From Natronomonas aquatica (GTDB lineage: Archaea > Halobacteriota > Halobacteria > Halobacteriales > Haloarculaceae): a DNA stretch of 64,000 nucleotides. The position numbers were made by a program, and so were the translations under genes. Where the stretch lies: contig NZ_JAHLKM010000006.1 of NCBI RefSeq assembly GCF_024449025.1, positions 1-64,000 on the forward strand, given 5' to 3'. This document shows positions 24,773-33,708 of this stretch, one piece after another; position 1 is the first letter of the stretch; the number at the start of each line of letters is the position of its first letter. The notes beneath the pieces were generated by a model that saw only the letters and a list, made by a program, of their open reading frames with translations, searched no databases and was not told where the DNA came from.

Positions 24773-26395
24773 CTACTCGGTCTCGGTGACGTCCGTCACC
24801 GTTCCTACCCCCTTCGATCGACCCTCCCGGAAGACGAACCGCTGGCCTTCCTCGACGGCGTACGGGCAGAACTTGAACCGGATACGGGCACGCCCGGTAT
24901 CGCCGGGCAGGAGTTGGCCACCCTCGGGGTGGATCGAGGCGGTCTCGCTGACCGTTTCGAGGTGCACGACCGGTTCGTAGCCGTCGTCGATCCGGGTCGG
25001 GTGGTTCAGCACCATCACCTCCGCCTCGAACTCCCGGACGGCAGCCGGATCGGCGTCCCGGGGGAGAAGCACCATCCCGCGTTCGAGATCTGACTCGGCG
25101 ATCCCTTTCAGTGCGATGCCGACGATTCGACCGGCGGAGGCCTCTTCGACCCGGTGGTAGTGCATCTCGATCGAGCGGGCCTCGACGGGCCGGAACGTGC
25201 CGTCGGCGAGCGGGCCGACGAGCAACTCGTCGCCGGCTTCGATCCGCCCGGAACGTACCGTTCCCGAGGCGACCGCGCCGACGCCCGTGACGTTGTACGT
25301 TCGGTCGATGTACATCGAGAAATCGCCGGGTTCGGTTCCGGTCTTCGGCAGGTGGGCAAAGAGTTCGTCGAGGACGTCCAGCCCTTCCATCGTCACGGCG
25401 CTGGTCGGTACCACCGGAACGACCTGTTCGCTGATCTCCTCGATCGCGGTTTCGATCCCGTGGCGCTCGACCGAAAGCGGGGTCCGATCGACGTTCCGCA
25501 ACAGCCGCTCGACCTCGCGTTCGACCTCCCGGAGCCGCTCGTCGGTCACGATATCGGCTTTCGTGATCGCGACGGTCGTCGGCAGCTCGGTCGCCAGCAG
25601 GATGCCGAGGTGTTCGCGGGTCGTCTTCGTCGGGCCGTCGTCGGCGGCGACGACGAGGAGACCGTAATCCAGCTTCTGGCCGACGAGCCCGCGGATAGTC
25701 GTCCGGAGCCACGGCTCGTGGCCGACCGTATCGACGAACGAGACCAGCCGGTCGGACTCCTCGACGACCCGGGCGCGCTCGGACTTCCGGTGGGGGTTGT
25801 CCATCCGGACGGCCCCCTCGTCGTCGAAGCCGTAGACGCCATAGGAGAGATCGGCCGACAGCCCACGCTCCATCTCGTGGGGGCGGACGTCGAGGAAGCT
25901 CCGGGTCCCGCCCTGGCCGTCGTCCGGCGAGCCGGTCACGAGCGACCCCACGAGCGTCGATTTGCCGTGGTCGACGTGGCCAGCCGTCCCGACGACGATG
26001 TGGTCGTCGTCGGCGTCCAGCACCGACCCCTCCTTCAGCGTGGCGACGCCGACGATTCCGCCGCCGTTTTCGTCCCCGGAACCGCCGACCCCCCACGTCT
26101 CGACGTCGTCGATGTGGGCCCCCGCCTTCTCGGCCAGAAGCGAGAGGATGTCCATCGATTCCGAGAAGGCGTCCGGCTCGATCCCGGCGATCCCGCCCTC
26201 GTCGGTAACGCCGACGACGTAGGTGGCCTCGCCGTCGCCCGACAGCAGCCGATGTCGCAGTTGTGCGGTGAGCGATTCCAGCCGGCCGTCTTCGAGGTGG
26301 GTACCGCGGGTGAGCCGTTCTTTGAACTCGATACTGCCACCTTCGCGTTCGCCACGTTCGAGGGCCCGCCGGAGCGGTGCCCGGTCGGCGCTCAT
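24773..26395 (-). CDS. GTPBP1-like translational GTPase (EF-1alpha superfamily)
   Basis: This 540-residue protein resembles eukaryotic GTPBP1/GTPBP2 and archaeal homologues. A preceding domain of about 130 residues (FKERLTRGTHL, ATYVVGVTDEGGIAGI) leads to the G domain with G1 GTAGHVDHGKST (136-147), G3 DTVGHE and G4 ITKAD. Two beta-barrel domains follow (about 330-540). Eukaryotic relatives act in mRNA surveillance and ribosome rescue, and the archaeal role is not established. The ATG at 26395 is chosen over one seven codons upstream, because the preceding residues are non-conserved-looking and the upstream region is A/T-rich. Confidence 0.88.
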   Translation of the reverse strand: MSADRAPLRRALERGEREGGSIEFKERLTRGTHLEDGRLESLTAQLRHRLLSGDGEATYVVGVTDEGGIAGIEPDAFSESMDILSLLAEKAGAHIDDVETWGVGGSGDENGGGIVGVATLKEGSVLDADDDHIVVGTAGHVDHGKSTLVGSLVTGSPDDGQGGTRSFLDVRPHEMERGLSADLSYGVYGFDDEGAVRMDNPHRKSERARVVEESDRLVSFVDTVGHEPWLRTTIRGLVGQKLDYGLLVVAADDGPTKTTREHLGILLATELPTTVAITKADIVTDERLREVEREVERLLRNVDRTPLSVERHGIETAIEEISEQVVPVVPTSAVTMEGLDVLDELFAHLPKTGTEPGDFSMYIDRTYNVTGVGAVASGTVRSGRIEAGDELLVGPLADGTFRPVEARSIEMHYHRVEEASAGRIVGIALKGIAESDLERGMVLLPRDADPAAVREFEAEVMVLNHPTRIDDGYEPVVHLETVSETASIHPEGGQLLPGDTGRARIRFKFCPYAVEEGQRFVFREGRSKGVGTVTDVTETE

Positions 26396-26539
26396 ACGCG
26401 AAGGGGTAACAACCACACCGTCAAAAGCTTTCCCCGAAATTCCGTCCGAACGGACCGTTACTGACTGTTTCTCCCGATCCGTCTCGATAGCGTCCCTGAG
26501 GCGTCCGGGCCGCCGATCGACGGAGCCGAACCCTCAAAT

Positions 26540-26559
26540 CCCCCGCCGTAATACGGGGG
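26540..26559. promoter_or_regulatory. Palindrome between TATA box and start of the UDP-sugar dehydrogenase gene
   Basis: CCCCCG (26540-26545) and CGGGGG (26554-26559) form an inverted repeat around an 8-base centre. The motif lies between a TATA-like CTCAAATCC (26533-26541) and the ATG at 26563. This is where an archaeal repressor would block polymerase. No cognate factor is identifiable. Confidence 0.35.
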
Positions 26560-26562
26560 TAC

Positions 26563-27858
26563 ATGAACGTAAGCGTCGTCGGCACCGGCTACGTCGGGAC
26601 GACTCTCTCGGCCTGTCTGGCCGAGCTGGGACATCAGGTGACCGCGATCGACGTCGACGAGACGACCGTCGAACGGCTCAACGACGGCGGGGCGCCGATC
26701 CACGAGCCGGGGCTCGACGAACTCGTCTCGGCGCACGCCGGAAACCGGCTGCGGGCGAGTACGGACCACGCGGCCGTCGTCGATACCGACCTCACCTTCC
26801 TCGCGGTCGGGACTCCCGCCAACGCCGACGGTTCGATCGACGCGTCGATCCTGCGTGCGGCCGCCGAGGACGTCGGGGCGGCCATCGCGGACGAGACGGA
26901 CTATCACCTCGTCGTCGTGAAATCGACGGTGCTGCCGGACGTGATCGAAAGCCAGATCCTCCCGGCGATCGAGGCCGCCGCCGGAACGTCCGAAGGCGAA
27001 ACGTTCGGCGTCGCGGTCAACCCGGAGTTTCTCCGGGAGGGAACGGCGGTCGAGGACTTCACCGACCCCGACAAGATCGTCCTCGGAACCGACGGCGACG
27101 GGCGGGCTCTCGATCTGTTGAGAGAGCTCTATCGGCCGCTAATCGAAGAAACCGACCCCCCGGTCGTCGAAACTGGCCGCCGGGAGGCCGCCACCATCAA
27201 GTACGCAAACAACACCTTCCTGGCGGCGAAGATCAGCCTCATTAACGATCTGGGGAACGTCTGCAAGGAGTTCGGCGTGGACGCCTACGAGGTCGCCGAC
27301 GCGATCGGTCTCGACGACCGCATCGGCGAGCGGTTCCTGCGGTCGGGCGTGGGGTGGGGCGGGAGCTGTTTCCCGAAAGACACCGCCGCCCTCAGGGCTG
27401 CCGCCGAATCCGCAGGCTACGATCCGCTGATGGTCGATGCGACGATCGAAATCAACGAACGTCAGCCCGAACGACTGCTGGAACTGCTGGATAGCCACGT
27501 CGACGTCGAAGGCAAGGAGATCGCGGTTTTGGGGCTCGCGTTCAAACCCGGGACCGACGACATCCGTGGATCCCGTGCCAAACCAGTTATCGAGGGCCTG
27601 CTGGATCGCGGCGCCGAGGTAGTCGCTTACGATCCCCGCGCTGTAGGCGAGATGGCCGAAGCGTTCCCCGACATCGAGTACGCCGACTCGGCGGCCGACG
27701 CACTCGCGGACGCCCACGGGGCCGCGATCGTCACGGACTGGGCTGAATTCGCCGATCTGAACGCGGAGTTCGACGCGATGGCCGACCCTGTCGTCGTCGA
27801 CGGCCGGCGGATAATCACCCGGCGTGAGGGGATCACCTACGAGGGGCTGACCTGGTAG
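26563..27858 (+). CDS. UDP-glucose/GDP-mannose dehydrogenase family protein
   Basis: This 431-residue NAD-dependent enzyme oxidises a nucleotide sugar to its uronic acid, a precursor of acidic surface glycans. The Rossmann motif [20 protein letters not shown] opens the protein, the middle helix carries [17 protein letters not shown], and the catalytic Cys269 lies in [12 protein letters not shown]. The C-terminal domain contains [15 protein letters not shown]. It resembles Haloferax AglM of the N-glycosylation pathway, but no agl cluster surrounds it here. The gene is followed without spacing by trmY. Confidence 0.92.
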   Translation: MNVSVVGTGYVGTTLSACLAELGHQVTAIDVDETTVERLNDGGAPIHEPGLDELVSAHAGNRLRASTDHAAVVDTDLTFLAVGTPANADGSIDASILRAAAEDVGAAIADETDYHLVVVKSTVLPDVIESQILPAIEAAAGTSEGETFGVAVNPEFLREGTAVEDFTDPDKIVLGTDGDGRALDLLRELYRPLIEETDPPVVETGRREAATIKYANNTFLAAKISLINDLGNVCKEFGVDAYEVADAIGLDDRIGERFLRSGVGWGGSCFPKDTAALRAAAESAGYDPLMVDATIEINERQPERLLELLDSHVDVEGKEIAVLGLAFKPGTDDIRGSRAKPVIEGLLDRGAEVVAYDPRAVGEMAEAFPDIEYADSAADALADAHGAAIVTDWAEFADLNAEFDAMADPVVVDGRRIITRREGITYEGLTW

Positions 27859-28446
27859 ATGCGCCGTTTCGTCGTGCTCGCCCACGAACTGTCCGCCGAC
27901 GCCGAGATAAATCTCGATGACCTCCCGGGTGCGGGACGGCTCGATCTCCTCTGTCGCTGTGTCACGAGCGCCCTGCTTCTCTCACACGATATCCGGACGG
28001 ACGTCCGTATCGACCTCCTCGTGGACGGCTACGTCGTCCGGTTCGATGGATCCGAACTTCGAAGACTCAACCCCGACGAGCGCTCGACGGCGGCGCTGAT
28101 CCGCGACGCGCTCGGGGCCAGCGGAGAGGCGATCGGAGCGATGGCGGCCACGGCGTCGCCGGGCGTCTCGATACGGAAGGGCGATCTCGAGTCGGTCCTC
28201 GAAGACCGGTCAGACCGGACGATCGTCCAACTCCACGCCGAGGGCCGGCCGGTCGTCGAACTCACACCCCCCGAGAATCCGGTTTTCGTGCTCTCCGATC
28301 ACCGCGAGTTCACCGACCGCGAACGCGAGTCGCTCGTCGAGTTCGCCGACGAACGCGTCTCGCTCGGGCCGCGGGCGCTCCATGCCGATGGGGCGATCAC
28401 TGTCGCACACAACTACCTCGATACGGGTGGGTTCGACGCGTACTGA
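27859..28446 (+). CDS. trmY: tRNA (pseudouridine(54)-N1)-methyltransferase
   Basis: This 195-residue SPOUT methyltransferase makes N1-methylpseudouridine at position 54 of archaeal tRNAs. It starts MRRFVVLAHELSADAEINLDDLPG and ends with a SPOUT-type loop region VFVLSDHREFTDRE and SLGPRALHADGAI, both characteristic of the DUF358/TrmY family. The ATG directly follows the stop of the sugar dehydrogenase gene, so the two are co-transcribed despite unrelated roles. Confidence 0.95.
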   Translation: MRRFVVLAHELSADAEINLDDLPGAGRLDLLCRCVTSALLLSHDIRTDVRIDLLVDGYVVRFDGSELRRLNPDERSTAALIRDALGASGEAIGAMAATASPGVSIRKGDLESVLEDRSDRTIVQLHAEGRPVVELTPPENPVFVLSDHREFTDRERESLVEFADERVSLGPRALHADGAITVAHNYLDTGGFDAY

Positions 28447-28622
28447 CCGGCGAATACGTACCGGAAACCGTCGTATGGCTCGTTTATGGTACTCGTCGAC
28501 TCTCCCCCGAGCTCTCGGCGCGCTTAGGCCGACCGTCGGACTCTCACCGCGTGAGGCGATCCGGGGATTCAGGAACTCCGCGACGCTCCCCATCGTCTCG
28601 AGATACATGCCGAGTGCGGATC

Positions 28623-29351
28623 TCACTCACGTTCCCCGTCGAGTGACGGGTCGTATCTGACAGCGATCACGGGGCCGACCGATGCCGATGCCACGCGGTC
28701 GGTCTCGTCATCGAAGACGAACGACCTGAACGAGGGCGCTTTCTCGCCCATGACGACCGCGTCGTGGCCGGGAAGCAGTCCCACGAGCGCATCGAAGGGC
28801 GTCTCGTTCGGAACCCGCTCCGTGCGCACGTCGAGGCCGCCATCGCGGAGCCGCTTTGCGGCCGCATCGAGACGGTCGTCCCCCCGCATCCCGCTTTCGG
28901 AGTTGTCGTCGGCGCTATCGCCGGCCGAAAGCAACGTCGCGCCGATGTCGCGGTTGCCGATCAGCTCCTCGATGAACGACAGGATCCGATCGGCCGCGAC
29001 GTCGCCCGAAAGCGAAACGAGGAGCCGATCGACGTCGCCGGTCACGCCGGAGATCGCGATAGCTCTCGCACCGACCTCGTCGGCGATCCGGTCGACTGTC
29101 TGTTCGCGGTGGTGGGTGAAGACGAGTCGGTAGTCGGCTTTTCCGCCGGCAGTGCGGAACTCCTCGCTGAGATCCTCGAGAGCCTCGGTCGCGCGCTCCT
29201 CGTACTGGTGCCGTGCCTGGTCCGGCGGCGTCTGTTCCGGCAGGACGTGGTACCCAAGCACAGTCACGTCGACCGTCACAAGCAGGCTCATCAGTCCGGG
29301 CGAGACGGTCTTTCCTTCGAGGATCTCGACGGGTACGAGTACGCGTGTCAT
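28623..29351 (-). CDS. UspA-like stress protein linked to an amino-acid permease
   Basis: This 242-residue protein shows the Usp fold pattern: an N-terminal beta strand TRVLVPVEILEGKT and, in a second part, HDAVVMGEKAPSF. It appears to be a diverged tandem Usp without a clear GxxGx9GS ATP loop. Its start overlaps the stop of the APC permease gene by one base. In haloarchaea, Usp domains often follow or are fused to such transporters, where they probably modulate transport. Confidence 0.82.
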   Translation of the reverse strand: MTRVLVPVEILEGKTVSPGLMSLLVTVDVTVLGYHVLPEQTPPDQARHQYEERATEALEDLSEEFRTAGGKADYRLVFTHHREQTVDRIADEVGARAIAISGVTGDVDRLLVSLSGDVAADRILSFIEELIGNRDIGATLLSAGDSADDNSESGMRGDDRLDAAAKRLRDGGLDVRTERVPNETPFDALVGLLPGHDAVVMGEKAPSFRSFVFDDETDRVASASVGPVIAVRYDPSLDGERE

Positions 29352-30775
29352 CACAGGGCCCCCCTGAGTCTCACGTCCCGAGCGTAATAGAAGTACCACC
29401 CGGCGGTCACGAACACGATGGCGACGCCGATTGCGATCGAGAGCAGGTTCATGAACGCGACGAGCCCGAAACTCGCGAGCGCACCCACGACCGGGATCGC
29501 CACCCCGCCGGGGACACGGAAGTCGGGATCGTACCACTCGGGTTCGTCCCGACGGAACGAAAGCAGCGCCACACACATCAGTCCGTACATGAGCAAGTGC
29601 AGAAAGGAGGCGACCTCGGCGAGCAACTGGACCTGCCGGGTCGCGGCCAAGACGATCACTGGGCCGCCGGCCATCCCCAACGCGACGTGTGGGGTTCCGT
29701 ATTTGAGGTTGATCCGGCTGGCTTTCCGTGGTAACAGCGCGTCCTTCGAGACGCCGTATATCGCCCGCGAGGTGCTCAAAACAGAGGCGTTCGCCGATGA
29801 CATCGTCGCCAAGAGACCGCCGACGATGATGACGAGTGCTCCCGCCGGACCGAGCAACTGTCGCCCGACCTCGACCATTGCCGTCTCGCCAGCCACTTCG
29901 AGGGCGTCCTGTGTGAAGACGTTCGTCGCGACGAAGATCGTCAACACGTAAAGCACCGTGACGATCAGGACCGATCCGACCATCGCCAGCGGGAGGTTCC
30001 GTCCGGGACGTTTCATCTCGCCGGCGACCGTCGCGACCTGTGCGAACCCCAGATACGACGTGAACACCAGGGCGGCCACCGACATGATCGGAACGATCTC
30101 CCAGACGTTCGCGGCCTCCCCCGGCGGTGTGCCCGCATCGACGACGCCGAACGCCTCCAGGAGACCGAACGCCAGAAACGCGACGAGCATCGACAGAAGC
30201 AACGCGACGATCCCGTTCTGTAGCTTGGCGGCGTTTTCGGTTCCGGTGACGTTCAGAACGGTAAAGCCGATCCCGAAAAGCACGGCCAGCACCGAGACGA
30301 CGGCGCCGGCGCTGGCACCGACGGCGATCCCGACAGCGGCGAGAGCGTCGATCGCATAAAAGCCCAGCCCGACGAGATAGAAGGCGGTCGCAAAGACCAA
30401 CCCGAGCCAAAGCGAGAGTCCGACGACGGTGCCGGCGAGCGTCCCGAGTCCGCGGGAGACGAAGTAGTACCCGCCGCCGCTTTTCGGCATCGCCGTGGCG
30501 AGTTCCGACGTCGGCAGCGCGACGAGCAGAGCGATAACGCCGCCGACCCCGAAGGAGGCCGTCGCCGCCGTCCCGACCTCCGCCCCCGCGAGCCCCGGAA
30601 ACACGAAGATACCCGCCCCGATCATCGTCCCGATGCCGATCGAGAGTCCCCCCGCCAATCCGAGCGTCCGTTCGAGTTCGGCGTCGTCGGTGATCGTCGC
30701 CTCCTCGGTCTCGACGACCGGTTCGGCGTCCGGTGCCTCCCCCTCGATGTTGGTTCCGGTCGGTTCCTCGCTCAT
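29351..30775 (-). CDS. APC-superfamily amino-acid permease
   Basis: This 474-residue transporter has about 12 hydrophobic segments. The first carries the APC signature GLSIGIGTMIGAGIFVFPG (about residues 41-60), and the second half-repeat begins with SSANASVLSTSRAIYG. The acidic N-terminal tail (1-30) is cytoplasmic. Amino acids or related organocations are the expected substrates, but specificity is not deducible. A minus-strand TATA-like ACTTATTAACC (30805-30815) lies upstream. It forms an operon with the Usp gene. Confidence 0.92.
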   Translation of the reverse strand: MSEEPTGTNIEGEAPDAEPVVETEEATITDDAELERTLGLAGGLSIGIGTMIGAGIFVFPGLAGAEVGTAATASFGVGGVIALLVALPTSELATAMPKSGGGYYFVSRGLGTLAGTVVGLSLWLGLVFATAFYLVGLGFYAIDALAAVGIAVGASAGAVVSVLAVLFGIGFTVLNVTGTENAAKLQNGIVALLLSMLVAFLAFGLLEAFGVVDAGTPPGEAANVWEIVPIMSVAALVFTSYLGFAQVATVAGEMKRPGRNLPLAMVGSVLIVTVLYVLTIFVATNVFTQDALEVAGETAMVEVGRQLLGPAGALVIIVGGLLATMSSANASVLSTSRAIYGVSKDALLPRKASRINLKYGTPHVALGMAGGPVIVLAATRQVQLLAEVASFLHLLMYGLMCVALLSFRRDEPEWYDPDFRVPGGVAIPVVGALASFGLVAFMNLLSIAIGVAIVFVTAGWYFYYARDVRLRGAL

Positions 30776-30895
30776 ACAGGACGTCGTGACATGTGGCTTC
30801 GGTTAATAAGTATGGGGCCTGCGCCGTCTTCGGATACTGTGTCTGTCCGGGAGGATACGGACCCGTCGGGAAAACGAACTGCCAGCCGGGAGTCG

Positions 30896-32023
30896 CTAGC
30901 TGCTGACCTGGAACTCGGTGTACCCGTGCTCACAGGGCGGACCGTTGGTACCGAGCAGGCGTTTCTCGGTTAGATCCATGATGAAACTGCCGCCAGTCTC
31001 GAGACGGTCCAGTTCGGGGTCGTCCTCGTTGGGATGACGGCAGATGCTGTTCGGGTGCCCGAAGTGATCCCGGAGCGCTCCTTTTATATCCGCCTCGCCG
31101 ACCGTGTCGGTCCCCTCGGTCAGCAACCGGCGGAGCCGGGGTGCGCGACACAGCGTATCGGGAATGAGCTTCTCGAACTGGCTGTCCATCGACGTAGTGT
31201 CTTCGACGTGGTTGGTGTGAACCAAGAGCCCGTCGTCGTCGGGATAGAGGTAATTGGCTTTCTCGGGTGAGAGTTCGAGGTCGATCATCTCCCCGCTCTC
31301 GTGACCGATGATGACGTTCGCCGAGCAGACCCGATCCTTGGCGATCAGCGCTTCGATGGCGGCGTCCATCCGCTCGGCGTCCAGTACTTCGCGTAACCGG
31401 ACGTGGTACGGTTTCCGGAACGGATCCTCGCCGTCGTGTTCGGTGACGAGGCCGTTGAGCGTCAATGCGAGGCCCGCTTCGTTCACGCCGATCTTGCCCC
31501 CGACGATCCCCGCCTCGGTCATGGCGACGTGGTTGGCGCCGTTCTCCTGTTCGACGTCCATCACGAACGTTTCCAATCCCGGCATCCAGTCCCAGTTCTG
31601 GCCGACGTACGTGTGCCCGTCGTCCGAAAGCGAGTTCCGGACCCCATAAGCCGTACACGCGTCCGGCTTGGCCCTGTCGAGGTCGTCTGCGGCCTGTTTG
31701 AACGCGCTGTACATCACCTCGTATCGTGCGTTGAGGATCGTCACGTCCTCGATCGACAGCCCGCTCCCCTCGGCGACGCCCTGCATCTCCTCGGCGTACG
31801 CCTCGTTTTCGTCCTCGATAAGGGGAACGAACGCCTCGGCCTGCTCGTAGACCGTCCCCTCGTCGGTGCCCTTGTATTCGAACACGTCGAGGTAGATCTC
31901 GAGGTTCTTTTCTATTTCGTCCGCGAACGCCTCGCCGTGGGTAACCCCCCGTTCGTGTGGTGAGCCTGTGAGTTTCAGGCTCCGGAGCGGGCCGTACTTT
32001 GATTGTTCTGTTTGGGTAGCCAT
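30896..32023 (-). CDS. C45-family peptidase/acyltransferase (isopenicillin-N acyltransferase-like Ntn hydrolase)
   Basis: In this 375-residue Ntn-hydrolase homologue, the nucleophile is probably Cys123 in KPDACTAYGV, before which precursors of this family self-cleave. Neighbouring motifs YVGQNWDWMPG and the C-terminal half (HTNHVED, SICRHPNEDD) match the C45/AAT family. Family members cleave or transfer acyl groups on peptides or small amides. No signal peptide is present. The start at 32023 follows a minus-strand TATA-like TTTTATACC by about 29 nt. Confidence 0.87.
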   Translation of the reverse strand: MATQTEQSKYGPLRSLKLTGSPHERGVTHGEAFADEIEKNLEIYLDVFEYKGTDEGTVYEQAEAFVPLIEDENEAYAEEMQGVAEGSGLSIEDVTILNARYEVMYSAFKQAADDLDRAKPDACTAYGVRNSLSDDGHTYVGQNWDWMPGLETFVMDVEQENGANHVAMTEAGIVGGKIGVNEAGLALTLNGLVTEHDGEDPFRKPYHVRLREVLDAERMDAAIEALIAKDRVCSANVIIGHESGEMIDLELSPEKANYLYPDDDGLLVHTNHVEDTTSMDSQFEKLIPDTLCRAPRLRRLLTEGTDTVGEADIKGALRDHFGHPNSICRHPNEDDPELDRLETGGSFIMDLTEKRLLGTNGPPCEHGYTEFQVSS

Positions 32024-32241
32024 TACACGCCGCAATTCTACCTACAGGTATAAAATCCATCTGCAGGAATACCGCTCGTCTCGAGGAGGGTCGATCGGGG
32101 TTCGGGAGAGTGAGACAGGGGCGCTGTGCCGGGGACGTTCCAGTTCGATTCGTTCCCCGGTCCGATCCGCCCCGATCCATCGAGCGCGAGTCAGATATCA
32201 CGACCACACGCTCCTAGCGATACTGTTTTCAGGGAGAGGGG

Positions 32242-32247
32242 GGAGGT
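32242..32247 (+). promoter_or_regulatory. Shine-Dalgarno GGAGGT deciding a GTG start
   Basis: A perfect GGAGGT lies 7 nt before GTG at 32255. Shine-Dalgarno sites are uncommon here, where most genes look leaderless. This one sets the start of the MFS gene and makes the longer upstream frame unlikely. Confidence 0.6.
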
Positions 32248-32254
32248 ATCCGGT

Positions 32255-33469
32255 GTGACGTTTCGAAGCCGAGTTGGGAATGTGACAAACGAACTGTGGA
32301 GCGACGGTCGGGGGTGGATCCTAGTAGCTGTCTCGGTCGGACACCTCCTCATGCTCGGCGTCCGACTCATCTTCCCGGCGTTGCTCCCCGAGATCAAGGC
32401 CGAATTCCTTCTCACGAACACCACGGCGGGGATTCTCCTCGGTGCCCTCTGGATAAGCTTCGCGACGGCACAGCTTCCCGGCGGGGTTTTGACCGACCGG
32501 ATCGGGGAACGCAACACCCTCGTGGCGAGCGCCGTCATGGCCACGATCGGGATCGGCGTGATCGTCCTCTCGTCCGGGTTGGTGGTGTTCGCTCTCGGCG
32601 TGCTACTGTTCGGGTTCGGTTCCGGTCTGTTCGGCACGCCACGGTTGACGGTTCTTTCGGATATCTACCCCGACCGCGGTGCGACGGCGATCGGCATCAA
32701 CGCGGCGGTCGGGAACTTCGGGAACGTGATCCTCCCCGTGGTCGCTACTGTCGTCTCCGGGTGGTTCGCGTGGCGGATCGGTATCGGCGTTGTCCTGCCC
32801 GGGTTCGTGTTGCTCGTCGGGGGATTCTGGCTGGTGATCCCCGTCCGGACCTCCTCGGAGATGCAGGACGGGGGGGACGGATCGCGACGCCGGATCGTAC
32901 GCCGGATCATCGACGTCTCCACGGGGCGACCGATAGTCGTGGCGACGGCCGCGATGGTGCTTGTCGGGTTCGTCTGGCAGGGATACACGTCGTTCCTTCC
33001 AACCTATCTCGTCGAGGTGAAAGGGCTCCCCCAATCGACGGGAGCGATCGCGCTCGGAGCTTTTTTCGTCACCGGCGGCGTGGTCCAGCCACTCGTCGGG
33101 AACGTCGCCGACCGGTACGACGAACGCCGCATCCTTATCGCCGTGACAGCGATCCCCGCCGTCGCAATCGCCGCGTTCCCGTTCGCGAACTCGGCGTCAG
33201 TGCTGATCGCGCTGTCGACGGTCGCGGGACTGCAGCTCGCGTTCTGGCCGATCATATTCGCGTACATTCCACGGGTACTCCCCGACGACATCCAGGGTAG
33301 CGGTTTCGGACTCCTCCGGACAGTCTTTCTCTACGTAGGGGCGACCGGACCGATCGTCATCGGTGCGCTCGCCGACTTCGACCTGTTCGACGAGTCGTTC
33401 ATATTGCTCGCGGCGATCACGGGCATCGGAACGTTGCTTTCGGCCGTGCTTCCCCGGGTCGCCCGGTAA
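32255..33469 (+). CDS. Major facilitator superfamily transporter
   Basis: This 404-residue transporter has 12 hydrophobic segments. The MFS loop motif between helices 2 and 3 reads GGVLTDRIGERNTL, and a second-half counterpart reads VGNVADRYDERRILI. The GTG start at 32255 with an adjacent GGAGGT is preferred; the upstream extension is Pro/Ser/Arg-rich and non-membrane. The first residues (TFRSRVGNVTNELW) precede the first helix. The substrate is unknown. Confidence 0.88.
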   Translation: MTFRSRVGNVTNELWSDGRGWILVAVSVGHLLMLGVRLIFPALLPEIKAEFLLTNTTAGILLGALWISFATAQLPGGVLTDRIGERNTLVASAVMATIGIGVIVLSSGLVVFALGVLLFGFGSGLFGTPRLTVLSDIYPDRGATAIGINAAVGNFGNVILPVVATVVSGWFAWRIGIGVVLPGFVLLVGGFWLVIPVRTSSEMQDGGDGSRRRIVRRIIDVSTGRPIVVATAAMVLVGFVWQGYTSFLPTYLVEVKGLPQSTGAIALGAFFVTGGVVQPLVGNVADRYDERRILIAVTAIPAVAIAAFPFANSASVLIALSTVAGLQLAFWPIIFAYIPRVLPDDIQGSGFGLLRTVFLYVGATGPIVIGALADFDLFDESFILLAAITGIGTLLSAVLPRVAR

Positions 33470-33515
33470 GGATTCCAGAGCGTTCGATCGACGAAGGACG
33501 ATCGGAGGCCGGCCG

Positions 33516-33689
33516 TCACTCAACCAGCCCGACCTCGCGGACGTGACGTTTTAGGGCCGCCTTGGTCGGGAAGGACTTCTCGCAGGCTCCGCAGACGTAC
33601 TCCCCGTCGACGTTCTCTGGTTCACCCACAGGAGTAGTTTTTTCGTGACTACTGTTAACTCTTTTCTGCGGCGGCCCCTCGTCTACCAT
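33516..33689 (-). CDS. Small C2H2-like zinc-finger protein
   Basis: This 57-residue protein has one finger, YVCGACEKSFPTKAALKRH, the classic CxxC-x12-H pattern. The second histidine of a C2H2 finger is replaced by a run ending EVGLVE, so a fourth ligand is uncertain. Comparable single-finger microproteins occur widely in haloarchaea. The start at 33689 overlaps the 3' side of no other gene; the stop of the next gene (33709) is 20 nt upstream on the same strand. Confidence 0.7.
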   Translation of the reverse strand: MVDEGPPQKRVNSSHEKTTPVGEPENVDGEYVCGACEKSFPTKAALKRHVREVGLVE

Positions 33690-33708
33690 ACCGATTCGAG
33701 AGCGGTCC

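Noticed and set aside
24528-26096. Minus-strand ORF of 522 codons overlapping the GTPBP1-like gene
   Set aside because: Arg-rich shadow frame of the real gene; all motifs are in the other frame.
28623-30410. Minus-strand frame of 595 codons fusing Arg-rich sequence to the Usp protein
   Set aside because: Only the part from the ATG at 29351 is Usp-like; the rest is a shadow of the permease gene.
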